Below are positions 1 to 7,915 of a stretch of 64,000 nucleotides of DNA, one piece after another. Source of the DNA: Actinomadura sp. NBRC 104425. GTDB lineage: Bacteria; Actinomycetota; Actinomycetes; Streptosporangiales; Streptosporangiaceae. The stretch spans positions 1-64,000 of the forward strand of contig NZ_BSTN01000024.1 of the NCBI RefSeq assembly GCF_030269545.1, in the 5' to 3' direction. How positions within the stretch are numbered: the first letter of the stretch is position 1; each line of letters opens with the position of its first letter. The notes under the pieces are model-generated. The model searched no databases, was not told the origin of the DNA, and saw only the letters and a program-made list of their open reading frames with translations. Position numbers and translations under genes: made by a program.

Positions 1-117
1 CCTGCGCGTCCACTTGGCAGGCCTGCCAGGGCGTTTACCCTCTGGGAGCAGCCGCTCCAGCACCCGCCACTGCCGGTCGGTCAAGTCCTTGCGCCCCGCG
101 ATCGATACCCTGGCCAT
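1..117 (-). CDS. IS5-family transposase, N-terminal fragment
   Basis: Reading the minus strand from an ATG at 117 gives 39 codons that stay open to the window edge. The residues include LTDRQWRVLERLLPEG followed by KRPGRPAKWTRR. This is the pattern of the N-terminal DUF4096-like domain that opens IS5/IS4-type transposases in actinomycetes, which precedes the DDE catalytic domain. Only this N-terminal piece is present, so whether the full transposase is intact cannot be judged. The leader between it and the IS end contains no other gene. Confidence 0.7.
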   Translation of the reverse strand, partial: MARVSIAGRKDLTDRQWRVLERLLPEGKRPGRPAKWTRR

Positions 118-234
118 CGAGGTCTCCTGCAGATGGTCTTCTTGGTCGTTGATCCATCTACCGGAGACCTCACCTGTATCCAGGCACCGACATGCCGCGA
201 CCGAACCGACAACCAGGACTTTCTAAACACGGCC
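1..234 (-). mobile_element. IS5-type insertion sequence, one end only (cut by window edge)
   Basis: The left edge of the window contains the 5' end of a transposase gene reading off the window, plus about 115 bp of leader. On the minus strand the outer boundary reads CTAGGCCGTGTTTAGAAAG (about 219-237). This looks like a terminal inverted repeat sitting on a CTAG or TA target, as used by many IS5-family elements (recalled family behaviour). The other end, the target duplication and the exact border cannot be seen. The boundary falls inside the last codons of msrA. Confidence 0.65.
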
Positions 235-864
235 TAGAGGTAGACCTGTCCCGCCGAGGCCGCAGTAGCCGTTCGGGTTCTTGGCGTCCGACAGGTACTG
301 CTGGTGGTAGGCCTCGGCGAAGTAGAAGGGGGAGGCCGCGGTGATCTCGGTGGTGATGCGGCCGTAGCCGGCTTCGGTGAGGACCTTCTGGTAGGCGTCG
401 CGGGAGGCTTCGGCGGCCTTGCGCTGGGAGTCGTCCTGGTAGAAGACGGCCGAGCGGTACTGGGTTCCGATGTCGTTGCCCTGCCGCATGCCCTGGGTGG
501 GGTCGTGGGCTTCCCAGAAGACGCGTAGGAGATCGTCGTAGGAGATCCGGGCCGGGTCGTAGACGACGCGGACGGTCTCGGTGTGGCCGGTCAGGCCGGT
601 GCAGACCTCTTCGTAGGTGGGGTTGGGGGTGTAGCCGCCCTCGTAGCCGACGGCCGTGCTGACGACGCCGGGCGTCTGCCAGAACTTGCGTTCGGCGCCC
701 CAGAAGCAGCCCAGCGCGAACTCGGCGACCGCGGAGCCCTCCGGGTAGGGCGGGGCGAGCGGGGCGTCGAGGACCTCGTGGCGAGGCGGGACGGGCATCG
801 GCTCCTCCCGGCCGGGGAGCGCCTTCTCCGGGGAGACCATCTCGGTCTTCGCAAAGCCGAACAT
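223..864 (-). CDS. msrA: Peptide-methionine (S)-S-oxide reductase MsrA, C-terminus altered by IS
   Basis: The protein (213 aa) reduces methionine-S-sulfoxide in proteins and free methionine, repairing oxidative damage in the cytoplasm. The catalytic motif GCFWGAE is at residues 52-58 with nucleophile Cys53. The fold motifs GYEGG, GHTE, IGTQYRS and NPNGYC also follow the family. The reading frame ends CGLGGTGLPLGRV, and its final codons and stop lie in the insertion-sequence end. Many relatives continue with a segment such as GVSCPIG containing a further resolving cysteine. So the last 10 or so native residues were probably replaced. The reductase core is whole, but recycling by thioredoxin could be affected. 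It is divergent from rarD. Confidence 0.92.
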   Translation of the reverse strand: MFGFAKTEMVSPEKALPGREEPMPVPPRHEVLDAPLAPPYPEGSAVAEFALGCFWGAERKFWQTPGVVSTAVGYEGGYTPNPTYEEVCTGLTGHTETVRVVYDPARISYDDLLRVFWEAHDPTQGMRQGNDIGTQYRSAVFYQDDSQRKAAEASRDAYQKVLTEAGYGRITTEITAASPFYFAEAYHQQYLSDAKNPNGYCGLGGTGLPLGRV

Positions 865-952
865 GTCTTCCAGACTAACGCGCGGACGCGGCGGCCATCA
901 GGGGCCCGTCAGGAGTGTGTCCGGGTTTGACAGATTACGTCCTGATACCGTG

Positions 953-1864
953 ATGCCCGTGGTGGATCGTCGGGGGATGCTGGCAGGCGTCGCCGCCTAC
1001 GCGCTGTGGGGGCTGTTCCCGCTCTACTGGCCGCTGCTGAAGCCGGCAGGGTCGATGGAGATCCTGGCTCACCGGATCATGTGGTCGCTGGTGGCCGTGC
1101 TGGTGATGTGCGCGGTGCTGCGGCACTGGGGGTGGGTGCGCGCCGTCGGCGGGCGCCGGCTCGCACTGCTGACCGTCGCGGCCGTGGTGATCAGCGCCAA
1201 CTGGGGCACCTACATCTACGCCGTCAACACCGGCCACACGATCGAGGCGTCGCTGGGGTACTTCATCAACCCGCTGATCAGCATCCTGCTCGGCGTGGTG
1301 GTGTTCCGGGAGCGGCTGCGGGCCGGGCAGTGGGCGGCGGTCGGGTTGGGTGCGGCGGCCGTCGCGGTGCTCACCGCCGACTACGGACGGCTGCCGTGGA
1401 TCGCGCTGGTGCTCGCCTGCTCCTTCGGGACGTACGGGCTGGTCAAGAAGTTCGCCAACATGCCGTCGGTGGAGAGCCTGGCGGTGGAGACCGCGGTGAT
1501 GTTCGTACCGGCGCTCGTGCTCGCGCTGGCGCTGGAGGCGGACGGCTCGGCGGCGTTCGGGCGCCACGGGGCGGGCAACATGGCGCTGCTGGCCGGCGCC
1601 GGGGTGGTGACCGCGATCCCGCTGCTGCTGTTCAACTCGGCGGCGACGCGGATCCCGATGAGCACGGTCGGCATGCTGCAGTACCTGGCGCCGGTGCTGC
1701 AGTTTTTGATCGGGCTGCTGGTGCAGCACGAGCAGATGCCGGCCAGCAGGTGGATCGGGTTCCTGCTGGTGTGGGCGGCGCTGATCGTGCTGACGGCGGA
1801 CGGCATGTCGGCGGGCCGCCGGGCACGCCGGGCGGTGCGCTCCCCGGCCCCCGAGACCGCATGA
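953..1864 (+). CDS. rarD: RarD-type EamA (DMT) transporter
   Basis: This is an inner-membrane permease of the drug/metabolite transporter superfamily, RarD branch. Its substrate is not established for the family. The start at 953 gives about 303 aa beginning MPVVDRRGMLAGVAAYALWG, matching the usual RarD opening. An upstream in-frame ATG at 863 would add 30 atypical residues overlapping the msrA start, so I did not use it. Around ten hydrophobic segments and two EamA repeats are visible. RarD-type landmarks include GLFPLYWPLLK, the HR of ILAHRIMWSL, GYFINPL, and LQYLAPVLQFLIG near the C-terminus. It reads divergently from msrA. Confidence 0.85.
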   Translation: MPVVDRRGMLAGVAAYALWGLFPLYWPLLKPAGSMEILAHRIMWSLVAVLVMCAVLRHWGWVRAVGGRRLALLTVAAVVISANWGTYIYAVNTGHTIEASLGYFINPLISILLGVVVFRERLRAGQWAAVGLGAAAVAVLTADYGRLPWIALVLACSFGTYGLVKKFANMPSVESLAVETAVMFVPALVLALALEADGSAAFGRHGAGNMALLAGAGVVTAIPLLLFNSAATRIPMSTVGMLQYLAPVLQFLIGLLVQHEQMPASRWIGFLLVWAALIVLTADGMSAGRRARRAVRSPAPETA

Positions 1865-1994
1865 CCATTTCGGACGTTTCGATACATCCCTAGAGGTGGT
1901 GCCCGGAAGCCACTAGAGTGCCGACAGTCACGTCCCGCGGACGGCGCGTCCGCGGTGGACGGCACGTCCCCTGTCACCATCCCGAGGAGTACGG

Positions 1995-2417
1995 TTGCGC
2001 CTGCGCGGCATCGCCGTGGTCGGCACGGCCCTGGTCGCCGCCGGCCTGGTCTGCCCGGTCTCCGGACAGGCCACGGCGATCGGCGCGCGGCCGGTGCTGG
2101 TATCTCCGAACACGCCGCGCCCGGGCGAGCGGGTCGACGTCACGGTGCCCGGCTGCGACGCGGCGGGACCCGGGCGGCGCTGGGCCCGGTCGGCGGCGTT
2201 CACCAGGACGGTCACGCTGACCGGCGACGACGACTACGGCGTCGGCACGGCGGTGGTCCGCCGCGACGCGCGTCCCGGTGTGTACGACGTGACGGCCCGC
2301 TGCGGCGACCGGACGATCGTCGGCGGCATCAAGGTGTCCACCAAGCGGCCGTGGTCCGTCCTGCTACCGACGCCGCTGAACGCGCACATCGCCGACGCCG
2401 GTCGCCTCAAGGGCTGA
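1995..2417 (+). CDS. Small secreted protein of unknown function
   Basis: The protein is 140 aa. A TTG start at 1995 is chosen because CGAGGAG at 1983-1989 is well placed as a ribosome binding site. Residues 1-27 form a signal peptide: MRLR, then a hydrophobic core, then a small-residue cleavage region near GQATA. The mature part has two cysteines (VPGCDAAG and TARCGDR) that could pair. Its strand-rich pattern (RPGERVDVTV, RPGVYDVTARC) resembles small Ig-like surface domains of actinomycetes. I do not recognise a specific family. It is followed by an AT-richer stretch with a strong terminator-like hairpin. Confidence 0.7.
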   Translation: MRLRGIAVVGTALVAAGLVCPVSGQATAIGARPVLVSPNTPRPGERVDVTVPGCDAAGPGRRWARSAAFTRTVTLTGDDDYGVGTAVVRRDARPGVYDVTARCGDRTIVGGIKVSTKRPWSVLLPTPLNAHIADAGRLKG

Positions 2418-3116
2418 CGACACCCGTTTTATCCCTTTTGCCGGAATAAGCATGCACGCTATGCGGATAGCCGGAAAATCGATACTTCGTTCGACTGATC
2501 ATGGCGAATAAATAACGCAGCGTGATTATCGGCGATCAGCCGTCACGCTGCGTTTTGTCAGGGCGCCTCAACAGCGCAGACAACGCGCCGGCAAGTGAGG
2601 AAGGTCACTCCCACGAGCCACAAAAGTCAACATGCGCACCCTTGATCGCGTTAATTGATCATGCGATACTTCCCCAGAAACGCCCATAACGTACAAGTTT
2701 CTCAAAAGCCAATAAACGCCTAGCTGCTCCCATCTCTTCCGCGTCGGGAATGCACCGCGAGAGGTCGAGGATGTCCGTCGGAACAGGCACCGCGCACAGG
2801 CGTAGGCCCTCCCTCTCGCGACCCGGCTCCCCTGTCAGGCGGCACCCGGCGGCCTGGCGGCCCGCCTGCCGCCGTCCCCGCGCGCGGCCTCCGGTGGCGC
2901 ACACCGGTGTCACCGCAGGACGTCCGGGCACAGGAGCCGTGACCGGGATCGCGGGGAGCCGCCGATCGCCGGCAGAGGCAGGGACCGACAGGCACGCCCC
3001 GGCACCGCGGTTCGCGGGCTCGGCGAGCGGCAGGGCGGCCCGTCCGGCCGCCCGAAAGCTCCGCGGGCCGGCGCGGGACGCTCTCGGCGCGTCGAAGGAG
3101 ATCGGCAACGCCCGGT
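2418..3116. other. Intergenic region without a recognisable gene
   Basis: The first 300 bp are clearly richer in A/T than the surroundings and contain the hairpin at 2514-2554. From about 2750 the sequence returns to high GC. An open frame runs through (from 2750), but its product is Arg/Pro-rich and looks like no protein. Because homology to a class I terpene synthase starts abruptly near 3117, the 2750-3116 stretch may be the eroded or replaced 5' half of that gene. I could not align it. Confidence 0.5.
2514..2554. terminator. Strong hairpin, probable intrinsic terminator
   Basis: A perfect 12-bp inverted repeat, AACGCAGCGTGA (2514-2525) and TCACGCTGCGTT (2543-2554), has a 17-nt loop. The right arm runs directly into TTTT (2553-2556). 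It lies about 100 bp past the secreted-protein gene and would stop its transcript. Confidence 0.7.
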
Positions 3117-3463
3117 CCGGACAGCGCCGACAGCTTCGGCTCCGACCTCGTCGACCTCTCACACCGGATCCTCGCTTTCGACGCGCCCGCGCTGGAGCGG
3201 CTGGACGAGCCGCAGGCGGCCGGCCGGCAGGCGCAGCGGCTGCTCGACGACCTGGCCTCCTTCTGCCGAGACGCCGAGCGGAGCGGCCTCAACGCGCCGC
3301 CGCTCGGCGTGAGCCGGGACGAGGCGACCGCGCGGCTCGGCGCGCTCGTCGACCGCTGCCGCCGCATGATCGAGCCCCCGCGGGCGGGCTGCCCCCGGGA
3401 CGCGGCCTACCTGAACGCCAGACCGGCTCATACGGCCGCACCGATCACCGGGGCGAGCTGTGA
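3117..3463 (+). pseudogene. Remnant of a class I terpene synthase (C-terminal half, frameshifted)
   Basis: From 3117 the frame reads DSADSFGSDLVDLSHRI, then RLLDDLASFCRDAERSGLN, then CRRMIEPPRAGCPRDAAYLN. This matches the intact class I synthase at 11073-11960 segment by segment: DNADNFGSTWVNITHWI; LRLYNDLATQERD; CRRLLEPLRDRCPHAAAYL. The second metal-binding (NSE) region survives as DDLASFCRD. Near 3415-3421 the homology moves to the +2 frame (RQTGSYGRTDHRGEL, stop at 3461-3463), so a single frameshift separates the last 15 codons. The N-terminal half with the first Asp-rich motif is missing. It directly precedes the class II cyclase, as if the two were once one operon. Confidence 0.7.
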
Positions 3464-3506
3464 GCCACACCATCCCCTCCCACGGCATGGACGACTGGAG
3501 CGAGCA

Positions 3507-5204
3507 GTGACAGTGGGCGACGCCATCTCCGTACGCACAGCCTCCGCAAGCACACAGGAACCGTCCGGCACGGAGGCCGACCTGGCCGCGGCCGCCCGTG
3601 AGCTGGTCGGCGGGCTCCTGGCCGAGCCCTGGGGGCAGGTGTCCCCGTCGATCTACGAGACCGGCAAGCTGGTGACCCTGGCCCCGTGGCTCACCGGCCA
3701 CGGCAGGCGCGTGCGGTACCTGCTGTCGACGCAGCGGCCCGACGGCGGCTGGGGCGCGCCGGGCGGCTACGCCATGGTCCCGACGCTGAGCGCGGTGGAG
3801 GCGTTGCTGACGTCTTTGGACCGCGACAAAGGCGCCGCGCAGGCCGCCGAGCCGGGCGAACTGCTCGTGGCCGCCGACCGGGGGCTGCGGATGCTGGAGC
3901 GGCTGCTGCCCGCGCTCGACGCCGACGGCGTGCCGGACATGCCCGCGGTCGATCTCATCGCCGCCTCCCTCGTCGACTCGATCAACCGGCGGCTGGACGA
4001 GCTGGAGCGGACACGGCCGGACCTGGCCCGGTCCGTCTGGTCGCCGGGGGCCCGGCTCGGCCTGCCGCCCGGGCTGGACGACTCCCGGCTGGTCAAGATC
4101 CGCAAGGTGCTGGCGGCCGGCATCGCACCGCCCGACAAGGTGGTGCACGCGCTGGAGACCGTCGCCGACCTGGCCCGGGGCACCGCGGCGGTCCGACCGG
4201 CCGGCACGGGCACGATCGGCGCGTCCCCGGCGGCCACCGCGGCGTGGCTGGACGAGCGGTCCGCCGGCGATCCGGGCAACCCGGCGCGGATCTTCCTGGA
4301 GGCGGTCGTGAGCCGCCACGGCGGGCTGGCGCCGTGCGGCTTTCCCATCACCGTCTTCGAGCGGGGCTGGGTGCTGTCCATCCTGGCGCGCGCGGGTCTG
4401 GTGTCGTCGGTGCCGGCCGACCTGCGGACGAGCCTTCAAGACGCGCTCGGCCCGACCGGGACCCCCGCGGCGGAGGGGCTGCCGGCCGACGCGGACACCT
4501 CGTCCGGCGCCCTGTACGCCCTCGCCCTGCTCGGCGCGCCCACACCACCCGACCCGCTGTGGACGTACGAGACGGACACGCACATCTGCACCTGGCCCGG
4601 CGAGGACGGCTTCTCCGTGACGACGAACGCGCACGCGCTCGAAGCCTTCGGCGCCTACCTGCGGCACATCACGGCGAACGGCGCCTCCCGGCCGGACGGG
4701 ACCGGCCGCGGCGGTCCCGTCCCCGTCGAGCGGTACCGGGCGACCGTCGACAAGCTCGTCTCGGTGCTGCGCCGGAACCAGCACGCGGACGGGAGCTGGA
4801 CCGACCGGTGGCACGTCTCCCCCTACTACGCCACCATGTCCTGCGTGCTGGCTTTGCAGCACTTCGGCGGGCCCGAGGCGGCGGCCGCGGTCGAGCAGGC
4901 CCGGCGCTGGGTCCTCGACACCCGGCGGCCCGACGGGTCGTGGGGGCTGTGGTCGGGGACGGCCGAGGAAACGGCTTATGCCGTGCAAACCCTGCTGCCC
5001 AACACCGACACCTCCGAAGGACTGCGAAAAGTCGTTGCGCAGGCCAATGAATTCCTCTTGAGCCACGAAGTCGGACAAAACGGATACGGTGCCGGGCCGG
5101 CGCTGTGGCACGACAAGGATCTGTACCACCCCACCGCCATCGTCCGGGCGTCCGTTCTCGCCGCACGCCACCTGGCGCGCCGCCATCTGGGCGCGGAAGA
5201 CTGA
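3507..5204 (+). CDS. Class II terpene (diterpene-type) cyclase, squalene-hopene cyclase superfamily
   Basis: The protein (about 565 aa) is predicted to start cyclisation of a prenyl diphosphate, probably GGPP, by protonation, giving a bicyclic diphosphate for a class I partner. The acid motif is D328-A-D330-T-S-S instead of the usual DxDD. A DxDTT-type motif is known in the mycobacterial halimadienyl/tuberculosinyl diphosphate synthase. QW-like repeats include QRPDGGWG near residue 80, NQHADGSW and RRPDGSWG near the C-terminus. There is no class I DDxxD domain. GTG at 3507 is used: GGAGCGAG precedes it and the conserved part begins soon after (SPSIYETGKL). GTG at 3513 is an alternative. The long upstream extension in the same frame is the remnant synthase. 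Substrate and product are not predictable by eye. Confidence 0.85.
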   Translation: MTVGDAISVRTASASTQEPSGTEADLAAAARELVGGLLAEPWGQVSPSIYETGKLVTLAPWLTGHGRRVRYLLSTQRPDGGWGAPGGYAMVPTLSAVEALLTSLDRDKGAAQAAEPGELLVAADRGLRMLERLLPALDADGVPDMPAVDLIAASLVDSINRRLDELERTRPDLARSVWSPGARLGLPPGLDDSRLVKIRKVLAAGIAPPDKVVHALETVADLARGTAAVRPAGTGTIGASPAATAAWLDERSAGDPGNPARIFLEAVVSRHGGLAPCGFPITVFERGWVLSILARAGLVSSVPADLRTSLQDALGPTGTPAAEGLPADADTSSGALYALALLGAPTPPDPLWTYETDTHICTWPGEDGFSVTTNAHALEAFGAYLRHITANGASRPDGTGRGGPVPVERYRATVDKLVSVLRRNQHADGSWTDRWHVSPYYATMSCVLALQHFGGPEAAAAVEQARRWVLDTRRPDGSWGLWSGTAEETAYAVQTLLPNTDTSEGLRKVVAQANEFLLSHEVGQNGYGAGPALWHDKDLYHPTAIVRASVLAARHLARRHLGAED

Positions 5205-5212
5205 GTGGGAGC

Positions 5213-5264
5213 GCGCCCACGGCACCCTTGTCATGAACATCACACAAATGCGTGCCGTGGGCGC
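5213..5264 (+). terminator. Hairpin after the class II cyclase gene
   Basis: A 13-bp perfect inverted repeat, GCGCCCACGGCAC (5213-5225) and GTGCCGTGGGCGC (5252-5264), has a 26-nt loop. There is no T-run, so it may be a processing or pause hairpin rather than a classical terminator. It begins 8 bp after the stop codon. The rest of the gap (5265-5504) shows no gene and should contain the promoter of the first conservon. Confidence 0.5.
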
Positions 5265-5504
5265 TTCCGAAGGTCAGAGCAATACACGCCTGATCACGTC
5301 GGCGTGATTCCGCATTAGCGCGACTCAGTGGGAACAAGGTACGCCAAGGCGGGCACCGACGTTGCTAAGGTACTTGCGCGTGCCATGCGGTCCACCTGAC
5401 CGCACCGGATACCGGGACCCCTCCGGCTCGCCGCCGTCAGCCACCCTCATGACGGGCACCGAGTCCCCCGGGAGCCCATCTGAGGACTCACTGAGGACAA
5501 GCCG

Positions 5505-6485
5505 ATGCGTTTCCGCAACTCGCGCCTGCGGACCAGGAGCACCGCCCTGCGCGCCTTCGCCGCATGGGCGCCCCTGCACGAGTTCCGGGCGTCGGTCCGC
5601 GGCGGTGGCGCCTGCGGGGCCACCGACCGGCGTCCCTGGGCGACGGTGGAGTCGGCCGGACACGCGGTCCGCGACGTCCCCCACCCGCTGAACGCGGTGT
5701 CGTCCTTCCCGCCGGACACGGTGGTGCAGGTCGGCGGGCACGCGGCGGCCGACGGCCTCGCCACCGACATCGACGGCCGGGGCATGACCGACGAGAAGTC
5801 GGCGCAGATCAACGAGCGGATCGCCGGCTCGGCAGAGCGGTACGGCGTGCAGGTGTCGCGCAAGCGCTCGGCCCACGGCGGCACCACCGCCGTCGCGGTC
5901 ATCCCCCGCGCGCCGGTGGTCGAGCCGTCGGGCCTGCAGACCACCGCCAAGCCGCAGCAGACCACCGCGACGGCCGTGCGGAAGACCGCGGTGCCGGGCG
6001 GCCCCGGGGAGCACCGCCTGCCGGTCGCGGTCCCCTCTCTCACTTCCGAGCGTCCGGCGGCCCACTCCAACGGGTGGGGCGCCGCCTCGTCCACCGGCCG
6101 CGGCGGCGACGCTCGCACGGCCGGAGACGACAAGAGCGACGACGCGCCCGCCAAGGCCCGTACGCGTCCCGGCAGGGGGATCGCGAACGGCGCCGCGCGT
6201 CCCGAGGACGATTCCGAACCGCCGGAGGAGCAGCCAACCGTGCCCGAGAACGCCAGCACACCGTCCGGTCTGCCCGTCCGGGTCCCCCAGGCCAACCTGG
6301 TCTCGCCGCTGCGCGAGGCGGCGCAGGACGAGCGGCAGGACGAGGAGCCGGACGAGCCGGGCGGTCGCTCCCCGGAGGAGGTGCTGCGGATCATGGGTTC
6401 CTACCAGGAGGGCACCCGCCGCGGGCGTGATGAGGCGGCCCGGACGATGGGCACGCGAGCAGCAGAAGGCGAGGACGATCACTGA
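5505..6485 (+). CDS. Degenerate CvnA-like sensor kinase (kinase functions lost)
   Basis: The open frame has 326 aa, against 809 for the full CvnA-like kinase at 12133. Residues 1-20 (MRFRNSRLRTRSTALRAF) resemble the cytoplasmic start of such kinases. The two membrane segments, the sensor region and the dimerisation helices are absent. Residues about 25-136 are a worn HATPase domain: SFPPDTVVQVGGH, IDGRGMTDEKSAQINERIAG and HGGTTAVAVIP survive. The N-box, normally ELIENATSFSPPD in relatives, has shrunk to PLNAVSSFPPD without its Glu/Asn. The disordered tail keeps the family ending (RSPEEVLRIMGSYQ). The stop overlaps the next start (TGATG), so it may still serve to couple cvnB translation. It is either a pseudogene or a protein kept for its tail. 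Confidence 0.7.
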   Translation: MRFRNSRLRTRSTALRAFAAWAPLHEFRASVRGGGACGATDRRPWATVESAGHAVRDVPHPLNAVSSFPPDTVVQVGGHAAADGLATDIDGRGMTDEKSAQINERIAGSAERYGVQVSRKRSAHGGTTAVAVIPRAPVVEPSGLQTTAKPQQTTATAVRKTAVPGGPGEHRLPVAVPSLTSERPAAHSNGWGAASSTGRGGDARTAGDDKSDDAPAKARTRPGRGIANGAARPEDDSEPPEEQPTVPENASTPSGLPVRVPQANLVSPLREAAQDERQDEEPDEPGGRSPEEVLRIMGSYQEGTRRGRDEAARTMGTRAAEGEDDH

Positions 6486-6904
6486 TGCAGAAGTCTGCTT
6501 CGTCGGCCGATTTGGGCTGGTTGCTGGACGATCTGGTGAAGCGGGTGCCGCACGCCCGGCATGCGGTCGTGCTGTCCGCCGACGGCCTGCTGATGGCGGC
6601 CTCGCAGGGCATGAGCCAGGACGACGGCGAGCACCTGGCCGCCGTGGCGTCGGGCATCCAGAGCCTGGCCAAGGGCGCGGGCATCAGGTTCGACGGCGGT
6701 CCCGTCCGGCAGTCCATCATCGAGATGCAGTCGGCGTTCCTGCTGGTCACGGTGGCGGGCAAGGGCGCCTGCCTGGCCGTGCTTGCCGACGAGGCGGCCG
6801 ACGTGGGCCTGATCGCCTACGAGATGGCCATGCTGGTCGGCAGCATGGGCCATCATCTGACGTCTCCGGCGCGGGTGCCGGGTGCCGAGGACCGGGCCGA
6901 GTGA
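6485..6904 (+). CDS. cvnB: Roadblock/LC7 domain protein, conservon CvnB (copy 1)
   Basis: The protein (139 aa) is an MglB-like roadblock/LC7 protein. In actinobacterial conservons it acts with a sensor kinase (CvnA), a DUF742 protein (CvnC) and a small GTPase (CvnD) at the membrane, probably as the GTPase partner. Family features seen are DLGWLLDDLVKRVPHARHAV, VLSADGLLMAAS and AAVASGIQSLA, with a C-terminal helix IAYEMAMLVGSMGHHL. ATG at 6485 overlaps the stop of the decayed kinase by one base. The first 170 bp and the last 60 bp are nearly or fully identical to copy 2 at 15185, while the middle (about 6640-6845) has diverged. Confidence 0.9.
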   Translation: MQKSASSADLGWLLDDLVKRVPHARHAVVLSADGLLMAASQGMSQDDGEHLAAVASGIQSLAKGAGIRFDGGPVRQSIIEMQSAFLLVTVAGKGACLAVLADEAADVGLIAYEMAMLVGSMGHHLTSPARVPGAEDRAE

Positions 6905-7915
6905 TGATGCCTCCCGAGGACGACGCAATGCCGCCCGAGGCCACAGGCGAACACACGCCCGACCAGCAGTGGTCCGACGGGCAGTGGTCCGACGGGCAGT
7001 GGTCCGAGGACAGCACCGGCCCAATGGTCCGCCCGTACGTGATGACCAGCGGCCGACTCGAACCCACCCGCGGCCACTTCGACCTCATCACCCTGGTCGT
7101 CGCCATCGGCCCCCTCCCCGACGGCGAGGTCGGACTCACCCCCGAACACCTGGCCATCCTGCAGCTGTGCCAGGAGGTCATGTCGGTCGCCGAACTCACC
7201 GGCCACCTGAACCTCCCCGTCGCCACCGTGCGCGTCCTGCTGGGCGACCTGCTCGACAAAGGGCTGATCACCATGCAGGAACCACACCCCGAAGCGGACA
7301 TGCACGACATCAGGCTCTACAAGGCGGTGATCGATGGTCTCCGGGCCCTCTAAGCGCACGCCGAACGCCCGCAAACTCCCCACCGCGGTCAAAATCGTGA
7401 TCGCAGGCGGCTTCGGCGTCGGCAAGACCACCATGGTCGGCACGGTCTCGGAGACCCAACCCCTGCGCACCGAAGAACTCCTCACCGACCGCAGCATCGG
7501 CATCGACGACGTCTCCGGCGTCGAACGCAAGACCACCACCACCGTCGCCATGGACTTCGGCCGCATCACCATGCGCGACGAATACGTCCTCTACCTCTTC
7601 GGCACCCCCGGCCAAGAACGCTTCTGGTTCATGTGGGACGAAGTCGCCCTCGGCGCCCTGGGCGCCGTCGTGCTGGCCGACACCCGACGGCTCAAGGACT
7701 GCTTCCCCTCGGTCGACTACTTCGAACGCCGCGGCACCCCCTTCGTCGTCGCCGTCAACTGCTTCGAAGGCGCCCGCCAATACGAACTCGGCGAAATCGA
7801 AACCGCACTCAACCTCGGCCCCAACGTCCCCGTCATGCTCTGCGACGCCCGCAAACTCGACTCCTGCAAGAACGTCCTGATCAACCTGGTCATGCACGCC
7901 ATGAAAGTCCGCGGG
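6845..7915 (+). repeat. Long perfect direct repeat, copy A
   Basis: From ATGGGCCATCATC at 6845 to GCGGG at 7915 the sequence is identical to 15545-16615 (offset 8,700 bp, 1,071 bp long, no mismatch seen on line-by-line comparison). It covers the end of cvnB, all of cvnC and all but the last few codons of cvnD. Confidence 0.95.
6904..7353 (+). CDS. cvnC: DUF742 protein, conservon CvnC (copy 1)
   Basis: The protein (149 aa) is the DUF742 member of the conservon, a winged-helix-like adaptor between kinase/roadblock protein and GTPase in current models. The conserved core is RPYVMTSGRLEPTRGHFDL, LTPEHLAILQLCQ, SVAELTGHLNLPVATVRVLL and DLLDKGLI. Near residues 20-35 an acidic/aromatic linker contains a triple repeat, QWSDGQWSDGQWSE, encoded by an exact 12-bp tandem repeat. 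GTG at 6901 or ATG at 6907 are alternative starts. ATG 6904 overlaps the cvnB stop. The gene is base-for-base identical to copy 2 (15604-16053). Confidence 0.9.
   Translation: MMPPEDDAMPPEATGEHTPDQQWSDGQWSDGQWSEDSTGPMVRPYVMTSGRLEPTRGHFDLITLVVAIGPLPDGEVGLTPEHLAILQLCQEVMSVAELTGHLNLPVATVRVLLGDLLDKGLITMQEPHPEADMHDIRLYKAVIDGLRAL

Noticed and set aside
927..949. TTGACA-like promoter in front of rarD
   Set aside because: The spacing to the only AT-rich candidate -10 (GATACC) is about 11 bp, too short for a standard promoter.
863..952. Extended RarD start at 863
   Set aside because: The added 30 residues are unlike RarD and the start would overlap msrA's start codon. ATG 953 fits the family.
2750..3463. 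A 237-aa plus-strand open frame
   Set aside because: The product is Arg/Pro/Ala-rich with no domain. Only its last 15 codons matter, being the frameshifted end of the terpene synthase remnant.
3309..3506. Upstream extension of the class II cyclase to an ATG-like start at 3309
   Set aside because: These codons align with the C-terminus of class I terpene synthases, not with class II cyclases, so they belong to the neighbouring relic.
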